From positions 248,001 to 312,000 of the forward strand of contig JACOEL010000003.1 in the NCBI GenBank assembly GCA_024998625.1: 64,000 nt of DNA. The letters run 5' to 3'. This DNA comes from Nitrospira sp. Lineage in GTDB: Bacteria > Nitrospirota > Nitrospiria > Nitrospirales > Nitrospiraceae. Both the position numbers and the translations under genes were made by a program. Shown one piece after another: positions 9,341 to 16,156 of this stretch (within the stretch, counting starts at the first letter, position 1; each line of letters starts with the position of its first letter). Under the pieces are notes generated by a model, which saw only the letters and a list, made by a program, of their open reading frames with translations, was not told the DNA's origin and did no database searches.

Positions 9341-9368
9341 TTGACTTCACACGAGGCAGGATTATTTT
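9341..9368 (+). promoter_or_regulatory. Candidate promoter for the small heat-shock gene
   Basis: TTGACT at 9341-9346 and TATTTT at 9363-9368 are separated by 16 nt, a plausible vegetative promoter that would give a leader of about 155 nt before the heat-shock gene. I see neither a clear sigma32-type CCCCAT box at the right spacing nor a CIRCE inverted repeat, so heat control may lie in the leader instead. Confidence 0.4.
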
Positions 9369-9502
9369 TTCCCCGTTGCTGATGCTTAACCGGATGGATG
9401 GGAGGCAATCCCAGTCTGGACAGGCAATGGCGGCAGGTGAATGCCCCGCTTCTGCTTCGGCCAGCGTCCATCCAAACCAACTCACATCAACCATTAGACT
9501 GA

Positions 9503-9524
9503 CCTCTCAAGAGAGAGGAGGAGG
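9503..9524 (+). promoter_or_regulatory. Hairpin overlapping the Shine-Dalgarno of the small heat-shock gene
   Basis: CCTCTC (9503-9508) can pair with GAGAGG (9513-9518) across an AAGA loop. The ribosome-binding site AGGAGGAGG spans 9516-9524, so the stem covers its first three bases. The start codon is 5 nt further on. This is the arrangement expected of a short RNA thermometer, but the stem is only six pairs and covers only part of a very strong site. Confidence 0.35.
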
Positions 9525-9529
9525 ACGGT

Positions 9530-9967
9530 ATGACCAGTTATCATGCAGCATTGGTTGCACCTATCGGGCAAGACTCCTTCGATCGACAAATCGATCGGTT
9601 GCTGGAGGAGGCGGTGAGCGCGTTCGGCGTAAGCGGAATAGCGTGGGCTCCGGCCAGTAATGCCTGGGAAGACGACAACGGATTCTACGTGCAGGTGGCG
9701 CTCCCCGGTTGGGAGCCTCAAGACGTCACGCTGGAGGTGGCTAAGCACGTGCTTTCGATCAAGGGCGAGCGCAAGGAACAGTCCGACTCGGCCAGGACCG
9801 TTCATGTCAAAGAAATCGGCGACGGTCGGTTTATGCGGCTCTTCCGGTTGCCGACCTATATTGATTCCGAGAAAGCGTCGGCTGTGCAGAAGAACGGCTT
9901 GCTGACCGTGACGTTCCCAAAACGGGAAGAAGCGAAGAGCCGACGGATCATGATCGAGGGGACATAA
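9530..9967 (+). CDS. Small heat-shock protein, Hsp20/alpha-crystallin family
   Basis: A 145-aa cytoplasmic ATP-independent chaperone that would bind unfolding proteins and form large oligomers. The alpha-crystallin domain runs from about residue 42 (ASNAWEDDNGFYVQVALPG) to about 136. It contains the diagnostic A-x-x-x-N-G-L motif in ASAVQKNGLLTVTFPK, and an I-x-I type C-terminal anchor (RRIMIEG) ends the protein. The N-terminal arm is short and amphipathic. The very strong AGGAGGAGG site 5 nt upstream fixes the start. It stands alone with its own promoter and a candidate terminator downstream. Confidence 0.96.
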   Translation: MTSYHAALVAPIGQDSFDRQIDRLLEEAVSAFGVSGIAWAPASNAWEDDNGFYVQVALPGWEPQDVTLEVAKHVLSIKGERKEQSDSARTVHVKEIGDGRFMRLFRLPTYIDSEKASAVQKNGLLTVTFPKREEAKSRRIMIEGT

Positions 9968-10060
9968 TCTTCCCAGCCGACTTGCGCTGAAGGCCTGCGA
10001 GGAGAACGGATCTCAACGCCTGTTCCTGTCCTGCCTTCTCGGAAGAATCGGTTTTTCCCG

Positions 10061-10095
10061 GAGGCCTCGCCGACTCCCACAATCGGTGGGGCCTC
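10061..10095 (+). terminator. Terminator-like hairpin after the small heat-shock gene
   Basis: GAGGCC (10061-10066) plus GCCGA (10069-10073) can pair with TCGGT (10083-10087) plus GGCCTC (10090-10095), with a two-base internal loop on each side, followed by TTCTCCC. The stem is GC-rich but the downstream T run is poor, so this is only a candidate. Confidence 0.35.
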
Positions 10096-10189
10096 TTCTC
10101 CCTACTCGACGCCTCATTGCCGGGTGGGCCCGGGAATGCGGCAGACGAGACGCAAGGAAGATCGGGTGAAATGCTAAAGAAGAGTACCC

Positions 10190-10339
10190 ATGAACTATAG
10201 AGAAGTATTGAAGAGCTGGCGACGTATAGGCGGCCGCTCACGGCGTGGTATGGATGGTCTGCAGGGCGCGATCTCCCTTACCCGCCTGCGAGAGGGGTGG
10301 CGGACGGGACAGGCCAAGGGGCGGGACGAGCGAAGGTAA
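10190..10339 (+). CDS. Possible small Arg-rich protein (49 aa)
   Basis: An ATG-to-TAA frame of 49 codons beginning MNYREVLKSWRRIGG and ending GRDERR, with about a quarter of the residues arginine. The upstream AAGAAGAG is only a weak ribosome-binding site. It fills part of an otherwise empty 490-nt gap and runs in the same direction as its neighbours. Strongly basic composition also arises by chance in GC-rich noncoding DNA, so this is a low-confidence call with no recognisable family. Confidence 0.2.
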   Translation: MNYREVLKSWRRIGGRSRRGMDGLQGAISLTRLREGWRTGQAKGRDERR

Positions 10340-10456
10340 AACATCACCAAGTTCGCCCAGTGACCCCATGGTCACATGGCCTGTTCTGATAGGAGACATA
10401 TTGAAAGGGAGTTTTATCGGGTGATGCAAAAAACGAACAGAAAGGAGGTGAACACG

Positions 10457-10630
10457 ATGATGGATTTGAGTCCGGTTCTTGATGCCGGGCTGACGGTGTT
10501 AGGCACGATCGCGGTGCTGTCGATGGGACTCTGGACGTTGTCTTCCGAGTCCAGCACCGTGTCCACCTCTCAGCAGCCGTCGGTCCCGATCAGAGCATAC
10601 GGTGACACCCAGTTGCCAAAGGCGGCATGA
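10457..10630 (+). CDS. Small single-span membrane protein of unknown function (57 aa)
   Basis: The frame is short, but the AGGAGGTG site at 10443-10450, 6 nt before the ATG, is near-perfect and fixes the start. The protein begins MMDLSPVLDAG, has one hydrophobic segment at about 12-30 (LTVLGTIAVLSMGLW), then a Ser/Thr-rich stretch and a soluble tail ending LPKAA. This suggests a small inner-membrane protein. I do not recognise the family. It is followed by a hairpin that it shares with the convergent hydrolase gene. Confidence 0.6.
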   Translation: MMDLSPVLDAGLTVLGTIAVLSMGLWTLSSESSTVSTSQQPSVPIRAYGDTQLPKAA

Positions 10631-10679
10631 TCGCTCCCCACGCCATGCTCTCGGGCCTCAGAGAAGGAGTGTCACGAGG

Positions 10680-10714
10680 CCTTCCCCGCGGATGTCACTT
10701 ATCTGCGGGGAAGG
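10680..10714. terminator. Bidirectional terminator-like hairpin between convergent genes
   Basis: A 13-nt arm CCTTCCCCGCGGA (10680-10692) pairs with TCTGCGGGGAAGG (10702-10714) with a single G-T pair and a 9-nt loop. It lies 49 nt after the small membrane gene and overlaps the last codons and stop of the convergent hydrolase gene. No T run follows on either side, so termination would be imperfect or need help. Confidence 0.5.
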
Positions 10715-11726
10715 TACCTCCGGGTCGACGAGGGGAGCTTCGCTCGCGATCGATCAGTTGACGAACTGCATTCGAGACGAGTTCTGGCTGGTCCAACGGA
10801 ATGAAATGGCTGCTCTGGTCCGCGAACATCTGACGGCTGTTCGTCGAGAGCTTGGTGAGGTCCTGCTGCAGCTCCAGCCACATTTTCCTGAACTTGGTCG
10901 GGTTCACCTGGCCCGGCATGTCCGGCCACCAGACGGGGCCGGTTGCGGTGATGACGACCAACGGAAGATCGCCGAGTGAACCGGTGTGCCGCACCTGTTC
11001 CAGCGTTTCGATCAGCCCATCGCTTTCATCGCTCAACGTGGCGAAATAGCCGGTTCGCAGCCAGCCTGCACGTAGCATCGGTCGAATCTTCGCAGGTACC
11101 TTCTCTTCCTGTCCGATCAACAGCGGTGGCAGTTTGTCGAATGAGGCTATCAGGCGTGGAATGCCCAGCATCGCCATGGCGCGAATGACGGGGAGCATCG
11201 ATTTGCCGGCATTGGCGAAGGATCTGAACTCCGCCTGGCGCATTTCCGATTCATGTCCTGCATCGACCAGTATCATCCCGACGACATCCCGAGGATGTTC
11301 TTCGCGGTAGAGTCGGACGACGAAGCCGCCGAGCGAATGGCCCACGAGAATGTAGGGGCCCGGGATGCCGGCGCGCTCGAGCAAGCGATGCAGTTCCTGC
11401 GCCAGCCGACGGCCGGTGCGGGGTAACGGGCCACGCTCGCTCCAGCCGAGCCCGGCGCGATCGTAGGCGCAGACGCGGGTGACCTGTGCCACCTCCGGTT
11501 GCACCGTGCTCCAGTAGAGGGACCAGCCGGGCGCGGCTGCTTCCAGCACGACCGTCGGGCTGCCCTGCCCCATGCAGTAGAGATGGAGCCGATGATCGCC
11601 GATGTCGATCAGCCGGCCGATGGGCGGATGTTGCTGCCGATCGAGCACCATCCCGACGATCTGATACAGCGCACCGATTGTCGCCAACGCAACCAACAGG
11701 CCGAGCAACCATTTGAGTCCACGCAT
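10695..11726 (-). CDS. Membrane-anchored alpha/beta-hydrolase
   Basis: A 343-aa hydrolase with one N-terminal hydrophobic anchor (residues 4-28), so the catalytic domain is probably periplasmic or membrane-associated. The alpha/beta-hydrolase core starts near 45. It contains the nucleophile elbow GHSLGG with Ser131, the preceding YDRAGLGWSE strand-turn motif (88-97), an acidic candidate in LVDAGHESE, and a late histidine in SSHFIPLDQPELV as the triad base. Upstream in-frame ATGs would add up to 42 residues. I chose the ATG that leads directly into the membrane anchor, although no strong ribosome-binding site precedes it. Substrate unknown. Confidence 0.85.
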   Translation of the reverse strand: MRGLKWLLGLLVALATIGALYQIVGMVLDRQQHPPIGRLIDIGDHRLHLYCMGQGSPTVVLEAAAPGWSLYWSTVQPEVAQVTRVCAYDRAGLGWSERGPLPRTGRRLAQELHRLLERAGIPGPYILVGHSLGGFVVRLYREEHPRDVVGMILVDAGHESEMRQAEFRSFANAGKSMLPVIRAMAMLGIPRLIASFDKLPPLLIGQEEKVPAKIRPMLRAGWLRTGYFATLSDESDGLIETLEQVRHTGSLGDLPLVVITATGPVWWPDMPGQVNPTKFRKMWLELQQDLTKLSTNSRQMFADQSSHFIPLDQPELVSNAVRQLIDRERSSPRRPGGTFPADK

Positions 11727-11867
11727 GGAGACATGATCACTCGCAACAGGTGTCGGAAGCAAACCGGAACGAGTCAAAGTGTCGCCCAAGACCGGGCGAG
11801 CGGCACTCCCGATGAGCAGCTCTGCCATCAAGCGAGGAGACTGCCGGCGCACAGTCTTCTCGATGCT

Positions 11868-12263
11868 TCAGACGGAATAGTGTTCCTGCAAGTGGTCGCG
11901 CTGAAACCGCACGATGTACCTGATCAGCAACTCCCGGTTCTGGCTGGTCATCCTAACGAAGCGGGCGTGGAGCCGGTGCGCACCGCCTGGAACCGGAAGG
12001 GGATCAAGCCGCAACACCTCCATAGAGGATTTGAAGGGAACCTGGTCGGGGAGGAGCAGTGTGAGGGAAAGGACTTCACCGGGTGTGTAACTCTCAGTGA
12101 CCGTCACGCCGACACCGCCGCCACTGAGGTTGACGGATTTCTCAGTGAATTCACCCTCCGCGTCGTCCGTCTCAAGCTGAATGCAGATGGGCAGAAGCAC
12201 GGTGATGCGATAAAATTCGCGGCGTTCTCTCCCGGACGGCTGTGAAGGCATGTCGGGTGGCAT
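11868..12263 (-). CDS. PilZ domain protein
   Basis: A 131-aa single-domain PilZ protein, a family that commonly binds cyclic di-GMP and relays it to motility, pili or polysaccharide machinery. The two-part signature is present: an arginine motif RREFYR (R15 to R19, R-x3-R) and NLSGGGVGV at 45-53, which replaces the usual D-x-S-x-x-G with N-x-S-x-G-G. The Asp-to-Asn change makes ligand binding likely but not certain. An extended -10 sequence sits just upstream of the first ATG, so the mRNA may be almost leaderless. The gene is divergent from cstA. Confidence 0.85.
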   Translation of the reverse strand: MPPDMPSQPSGRERREFYRITVLLPICIQLETDDAEGEFTEKSVNLSGGGVGVTVTESYTPGEVLSLTLLLPDQVPFKSSMEVLRLDPLPVPGGAHRLHARFVRMTSQNRELLIRYIVRFQRDHLQEHYSV

Positions 12264-12272
12264 GGTGTAGGC

Positions 12273-12281
12273 AGTATAACA
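12273..12281 (-). promoter_or_regulatory. Extended -10 promoter element for the PilZ gene
   Basis: Read on the minus strand, TG-T-TATACT occupies 12281-12273, a TGn-extended -10 box. Transcription starting 7 nt downstream would leave about 3 nt before the ATG at 12263. No good -35 box is visible, which is acceptable for extended -10 promoters. Confidence 0.4.
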
Positions 12282-12402
12282 AAGTCGTCCCGCACCTTGC
12301 CCTTCAGCATGAAGCTGTGCCTCTTCGCCTCCGAGCTTCTGAGCAATGCGGGGTGGCTCCGCGTCGCTCCCATCTCCTGCCGTTTATGCTAGGATGCCGC
12401 GC

Positions 12403-14409
12403 ATGAAAATGGCGTATCGTCTGTTCTGGGCGCTCCTCTCCGTTCTAGGTGCCGTGGCCTTGGCCCATGTCGCCGGCCTCGTCAATCCTCACGAAAAAGT
12501 GAACGGACTATGGCTCGTGGTGGCCGCAGCCTGTATCTATGTGTTGGCCTATCGCTTCTACGGTTGTTGGTTGGCCCGTCGCGTGGTGCAACTGGACGAT
12601 GCTCGTCTGACCCCGGCCGTGCGCTTGAATGACGGCGTCAATTTCCATCCCACCAACCGGGTCGTCTTGTTCGGCCACCACTTCGCGGCGATTGCCGGCG
12701 CAGGGCCGTTGCTGGGACCGGTGTTGGCGGCGCAATTCGGGTTTCTTCCCGGTTTTCTCTGGCTCGTGATCGGCGCGGTGCTGGCGGGGGCGGTGCAGGA
12801 TTTCATCATCCTGGTCGCCTCGATGCGGCGCAACGGTCGTTCGTTGCCTGAAATTGCTCATGACGAACTCGGTTCCATCACTGGGACGGCGACGGCGGTG
12901 GCGGTGCTCTTTATTGTCGTCGTGGCATTGGCCGGACTGGGCTTCGCGGTGGTGAATGCCCTCTACCACAATGCCTGGGGCACGTTCACCATCGCTATGA
13001 CGATTCCCATTGGGTTCATCATGGGATTTTACCTCCAGAAGTTCCGCCCCGGCGCCGTGGCGGAAGTATCGGTGATCGGGGTGGTGCTGTTGGTGGCGGC
13101 GGTGCTCTTCGGGCGCGTGGTCGGGCAGTCGTCTCTTGCCTGGCTCTTCGAGTTCGACAAGCCGGCGCTGGTGTGGCTGTTGGCCGGGTATGGTTTCCTG
13201 GCTTCGGTGTTGCCCGGCTGGATGCTGTTGGTGCCGCGGGGCTATCTCTCCACCTTCATGAAGCTCGGCGTGGTATTTCTGCTCGGATTTGGAGTGATCC
13301 TCATGGCGCCGACGATCGAGATGCCGCGTGTGACCGCCTTCGCCAATGGCGGCGGACCGATTATTCCCGGCACGTTGTTTCCGTTTCTCTTTATTACGAT
13401 TGCGTGCGGGGCCGTGTCTGGCTTTCATTCGTTGGTGTCCTCCGGCACGACACCGAAGATGATTGAGCAGGAGTCGCAAGCAGTGGTGGGATATGCGGCG
13501 ATGCTGTTGGAAAGCTTCGTCGGGGTGATGGCGCTGATTGCGGCGTCGGTACTGATCCCCGGCGATTACCTGGCGATCAACACGATGTTGTCGGTCGAGA
13601 CGTTGACGGCGATGGGGTTTGCGCCTTCCCGTATCACGGAGTTATCGCAGCTGGTTGAAGTGAATGTGGCGGGGCGGCCGGGTGGGGCGGTGTCGCTGGC
13701 GGTGGGCATGGCCTCCATCTTTTCGGCGCTGCCCGGCATGGCCGGGCTGATGGCCTATTGGTATCAATTCGCCCTGGTGTTCGAGGCCCTCTTCATTCTG
13801 ACGACGATCGATACGGGGACGCGCGTGGCGCGGTATCTCATTCAAGAAATGGCCGGGCGCATCTGTGCGCCGTTCCGGCAGATGAACTGGTGGCCCGGTG
13901 TGTTGCTGAGCAGCGCTTTTGTGGTGGGCTCGTGGGCCTATCTGATCGGGACGGGCAGTATTTCGACGATCTGGCCGATGTTCGGCGCCGCCAATCAATT
14001 GCTGGGGACACTGGCGCTTTGCATCGGCACGACGGTGCTGATCAAAATGTGGAAGTCGCCCTATCTCTGGGTGACGGCGGTGCCGATGTTGTTTGTCGGC
14101 GGCATTACGCTGGCCGGCTCCTATGAGATGTTCTGGATGTTCTTGGCAAAGGCGATGACACTCGCGGCGGGGCAGGCCTTCGCACTGTATCTCGATGCCG
14201 TGCTGGTGGCGGTGGTGGCGATGCTGGGTCTGATCGTCTTGAGCGACAGCATGAAGCAGTGGTATGGGTATGTGATTTTGAAACGACCGTTCAGCAGCAG
14301 TGAAGTGATCGCGACGGCCGGCGGTGGATCGGCCGGTCATGTGCGGCCAGCGATTCACCGGCATGATGAGCGCGTGTTTAAATTGCCGCCTGGCGGAGGA
14401 TGCTGTTAG
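12403..14409 (+). CDS. cstA: Carbon starvation protein CstA (peptide/pyruvate transporter family)
   Basis: A 668-aa polytopic inner-membrane protein of the CstA family, which takes up peptides or pyruvate. The N-terminal half closely follows E. coli CstA: NPHEKVNGLWLVVAAACIY, VLFGHHFAAIAGAGPLLGP, VLAGAVQDF and the later SGFHSLVSSGTTPK loop are all present. About 16-18 hydrophobic segments are spread along the chain. Three ATGs lie close together (12394, 12403, 12409). ATG 12403 is preferred because AGGA lies 8 nt before it. The gene overlaps the open frame of the next gene slightly, but the true yajQ start is further on. Confidence 0.95.
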   Translation: MKMAYRLFWALLSVLGAVALAHVAGLVNPHEKVNGLWLVVAAACIYVLAYRFYGCWLARRVVQLDDARLTPAVRLNDGVNFHPTNRVVLFGHHFAAIAGAGPLLGPVLAAQFGFLPGFLWLVIGAVLAGAVQDFIILVASMRRNGRSLPEIAHDELGSITGTATAVAVLFIVVVALAGLGFAVVNALYHNAWGTFTIAMTIPIGFIMGFYLQKFRPGAVAEVSVIGVVLLVAAVLFGRVVGQSSLAWLFEFDKPALVWLLAGYGFLASVLPGWMLLVPRGYLSTFMKLGVVFLLGFGVILMAPTIEMPRVTAFANGGGPIIPGTLFPFLFITIACGAVSGFHSLVSSGTTPKMIEQESQAVVGYAAMLLESFVGVMALIAASVLIPGDYLAINTMLSVETLTAMGFAPSRITELSQLVEVNVAGRPGGAVSLAVGMASIFSALPGMAGLMAYWYQFALVFEALFILTTIDTGTRVARYLIQEMAGRICAPFRQMNWWPGVLLSSAFVVGSWAYLIGTGSISTIWPMFGAANQLLGTLALCIGTTVLIKMWKSPYLWVTAVPMLFVGGITLAGSYEMFWMFLAKAMTLAAGQAFALYLDAVLVAVVAMLGLIVLSDSMKQWYGYVILKRPFSSSEVIATAGGGSAGHVRPAIHRHDERVFKLPPGGGCC

Positions 14410-14447
14410 GGGCGGAAGACCTGACGAAACAGCAGGAGGAGGGCATC

Positions 14448-14945
14448 GTGGCTGACCAATCATCGTTTGATGTGGTGTCGGAAGTGAATATGCAGGAGAT
14501 GAAGAACGTCGTCGATCAGGCGACGAAGGAGATCAAGCAACGCTTCGATTTCAAAGATTCAAAGACCGAGCTGACGTTGAAGGAGAAAGAAAAAGAACTG
14601 GTGGTGCTCTCCGACGACGAGTACAAGCTCAATGCGGTCATTGAAATTATTAAGACCAAGTGTGTGAAGCGCGGGGTCTCGTTGAAGGCATTCGAGTACG
14701 GCAAAATCGAGGAGGCGCTCGGCGCTACAGTCCGGCAGGTGATCAAGATTCAAAGCGGTATCTCATCGGAGAAGGCCAAGGAAATCACCAAGGCCGTGAA
14801 AGAGTCCAAGATAAAGGTGCAGGCGCAAATTCAAGGCGAGCAGGTGCGCGTGATCAGCAAGAGTAAAGATGATCTGCAGACGGCGATTGCCTTCCTCAAA
14901 GGGAAGGATTTTGGTATTGATCTGCAGTTCACCAACTACCGCTAG
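14448..14945 (+). CDS. yajQ: YajQ family nucleotide-binding protein
   Basis: A 165-aa cytoplasmic protein of the YajQ family; some members bind cyclic di-GMP or nucleic acid and act with transcription factors. The GTG start is fixed by AGGAGG 7 nt upstream, and the product begins VADQSSFDVVSEVNMQEMKN, matching the conserved YajQ N terminus. Internal landmarks are RFDFKDSK, the IKTKCVKRGV segment, ESKIKVQAQIQGEQVRV and the C-terminal DDLQTAIAFLKGKDFG. Length is normal. It sits 38 nt after cstA. Confidence 0.95.
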   Translation: MADQSSFDVVSEVNMQEMKNVVDQATKEIKQRFDFKDSKTELTLKEKEKELVVLSDDEYKLNAVIEIIKTKCVKRGVSLKAFEYGKIEEALGATVRQVIKIQSGISSEKAKEITKAVKESKIKVQAQIQGEQVRVISKSKDDLQTAIAFLKGKDFGIDLQFTNYR

Positions 14946-15058
14946 CCCGGGATGGTGAAACAGGCCTCCAGCTTCGTTCTCGCGTCGCATGGCTTTGTCG
15001 TTATGAGTCAATCGTCAACCGACAATCGATCTAGGAGCTCGCTCGCATCATTCGCGTT

Positions 15059-15083
15059 GACGCATGACGCATGACGCATGACG
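15059..15083 (+). repeat. Heptanucleotide tandem repeat GACGCAT x3 plus partial copy
   Basis: Three perfect head-to-tail GACGCAT units occupy 15059-15079, followed by GACG. Each unit contributes an ATG with the following base (15064, 15071, 15078), one per reading frame. The repeat spans the proposed start of the lipoprotein gene, so a change in copy number would change which ATG is in frame. Confidence 0.7.
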
Positions 15084-16129
15084 ATACTGTTCAGAGGCGC
15101 CTGTCTGTGGCACAGTCCTTCGCTGTAGTTCTTTTGCTGGTTGCACTCTCCCTCGTGGGTTGTGGCGGCAGCGACCCGATCGTCGTCATTCAGCTGCATC
15201 CCACCAATCCCGACATCCTCTATATCGCCACGAACGACTACATTTACAAGTCGCGCGACGGTGGCAAGACCTGGAGCAACCTTTCGAAGGGAATGAGCCA
15301 TTCGCGCGTGATTGCGATGGCGATTGATCCGGTCTATCCCGCGACGATTTATGCGGGGACAAAAGGCGATGCCGTCTACAAGAGCTACGACGGGGGGCAG
15401 CGCTGGACGTCGATTCGCGCCGGGTTGGATGATGCGACGATTTCATCCGTCGTGAACCAATTTGTCTTCGACCCCGCCGACGACACCCATATCTTTCTGG
15501 CTACGACCATGGGGGTGTTCGAAACGAGGAATGCGGGTGAGCGGTGGACGAAGCGCATGGACGGAATGAAGGAAGTGTTGATGGTGGTCACGCTGGGCAT
15601 GGATCCCACGCGATCCTCCGTTCTCTATGCCGGCACCAGCGGCGGCGTATACAAGTCGGTGAATCAGGGAGCGCATTGGGTGCAGGTGAATAACGGTTTG
15701 GTGCCGGAGGGGATGGTGAAAACCTCGCGCGCGCTGAGCGTCACTTCGGTGCAGGTCGATCCCTTTACGACGGAGACGGTCTACGCTGCGACCCTGGCCG
15801 GGCTTTATAAAACCACCGATGGTGCCGCTTCCTGGGTACGTATCGGCGAATCGTTACAGGATCAGATGATCGGATCCATGATACTCGATCGTGCACGGGC
15901 CGGAGTGATGTATGTGGCAGCCCGGGATGGCATCCACCGGAGCGAGGATGGCGGAACGAGCTGGGTGACATTGAACGAGGGGTTGGCGACCACCAATATC
16001 CGCTCGCTTGCGCAGAGCGCTCTGGATCCACGGCTCTTCTACGCCGGCACGAACGGCAGTGGATTGTACCGGAGTATGGACGGAGGGGCACATTGGGAGG
16101 TGCTTCCGTCGGTCTTTCCCAAGGAGTAG
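15071..16129 (+). CDS. Exported lipoprotein with YCF48/BNR-type beta-propeller repeats
   Basis: A 352-aa protein with a lipoprotein signal (hydrophobic segment about 15-29, lipobox LVGC at about 29-32) and a body made of seven blades. Each blade carries an Asp-box-like unit: YKSRDGGKTW, YKSYDGGQRW, FETRNAGERW, YKSVNQGAHW, YKTTDGAASW, HRSEDGGTSW and YRSMDGGAHW. That layout predicts a seven-bladed propeller on the periplasmic or outer-membrane side, like the YCF48/BNR family. No sialidase active-site residues are evident, so a binding or assembly role is more likely than hydrolysis. The start is uncertain: ATG 15071 lies in the heptamer repeat, and GTG 15107 gives a more typical short lipoprotein signal. 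Confidence 0.8.
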   Translation: MTHDDTVQRRLSVAQSFAVVLLLVALSLVGCGGSDPIVVIQLHPTNPDILYIATNDYIYKSRDGGKTWSNLSKGMSHSRVIAMAIDPVYPATIYAGTKGDAVYKSYDGGQRWTSIRAGLDDATISSVVNQFVFDPADDTHIFLATTMGVFETRNAGERWTKRMDGMKEVLMVVTLGMDPTRSSVLYAGTSGGVYKSVNQGAHWVQVNNGLVPEGMVKTSRALSVTSVQVDPFTTETVYAATLAGLYKTTDGAASWVRIGESLQDQMIGSMILDRARAGVMYVAARDGIHRSEDGGTSWVTLNEGLATTNIRSLAQSALDPRLFYAGTNGSGLYRSMDGGAHWEVLPSVFPKE

Positions 16130-16156
16130 CCGGGTGTAGATCCGGCCCGCGTGAGT

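Larger units (their letters stand above)
9968..10456. other. Intergenic stretch of about 490 nt, mostly unexplained
   Basis: Between the heat-shock gene and the tiny membrane-protein gene lie the candidate hairpin at 10061-10095, a possible Arg-rich 49-codon reading frame at 10190-10339, and a small inverted repeat GTGACC-CCAT-GGTCAC at about 10359-10374 that could be an operator. I see no RNA gene, mobile element or convincing longer gene here on either strand. Confidence 0.5.

Noticed and set aside
9376..9660. Plus-strand frame overlapping the small heat-shock gene
   Set aside because: Different frame from the conserved Hsp20 gene and without a ribosome-binding site; the stretch is better explained as leader.
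12508..13479. Minus-strand frame inside cstA
   Set aside because: His/Gln/Arg-rich antisense shadow of membrane-helix codons; no start signal.
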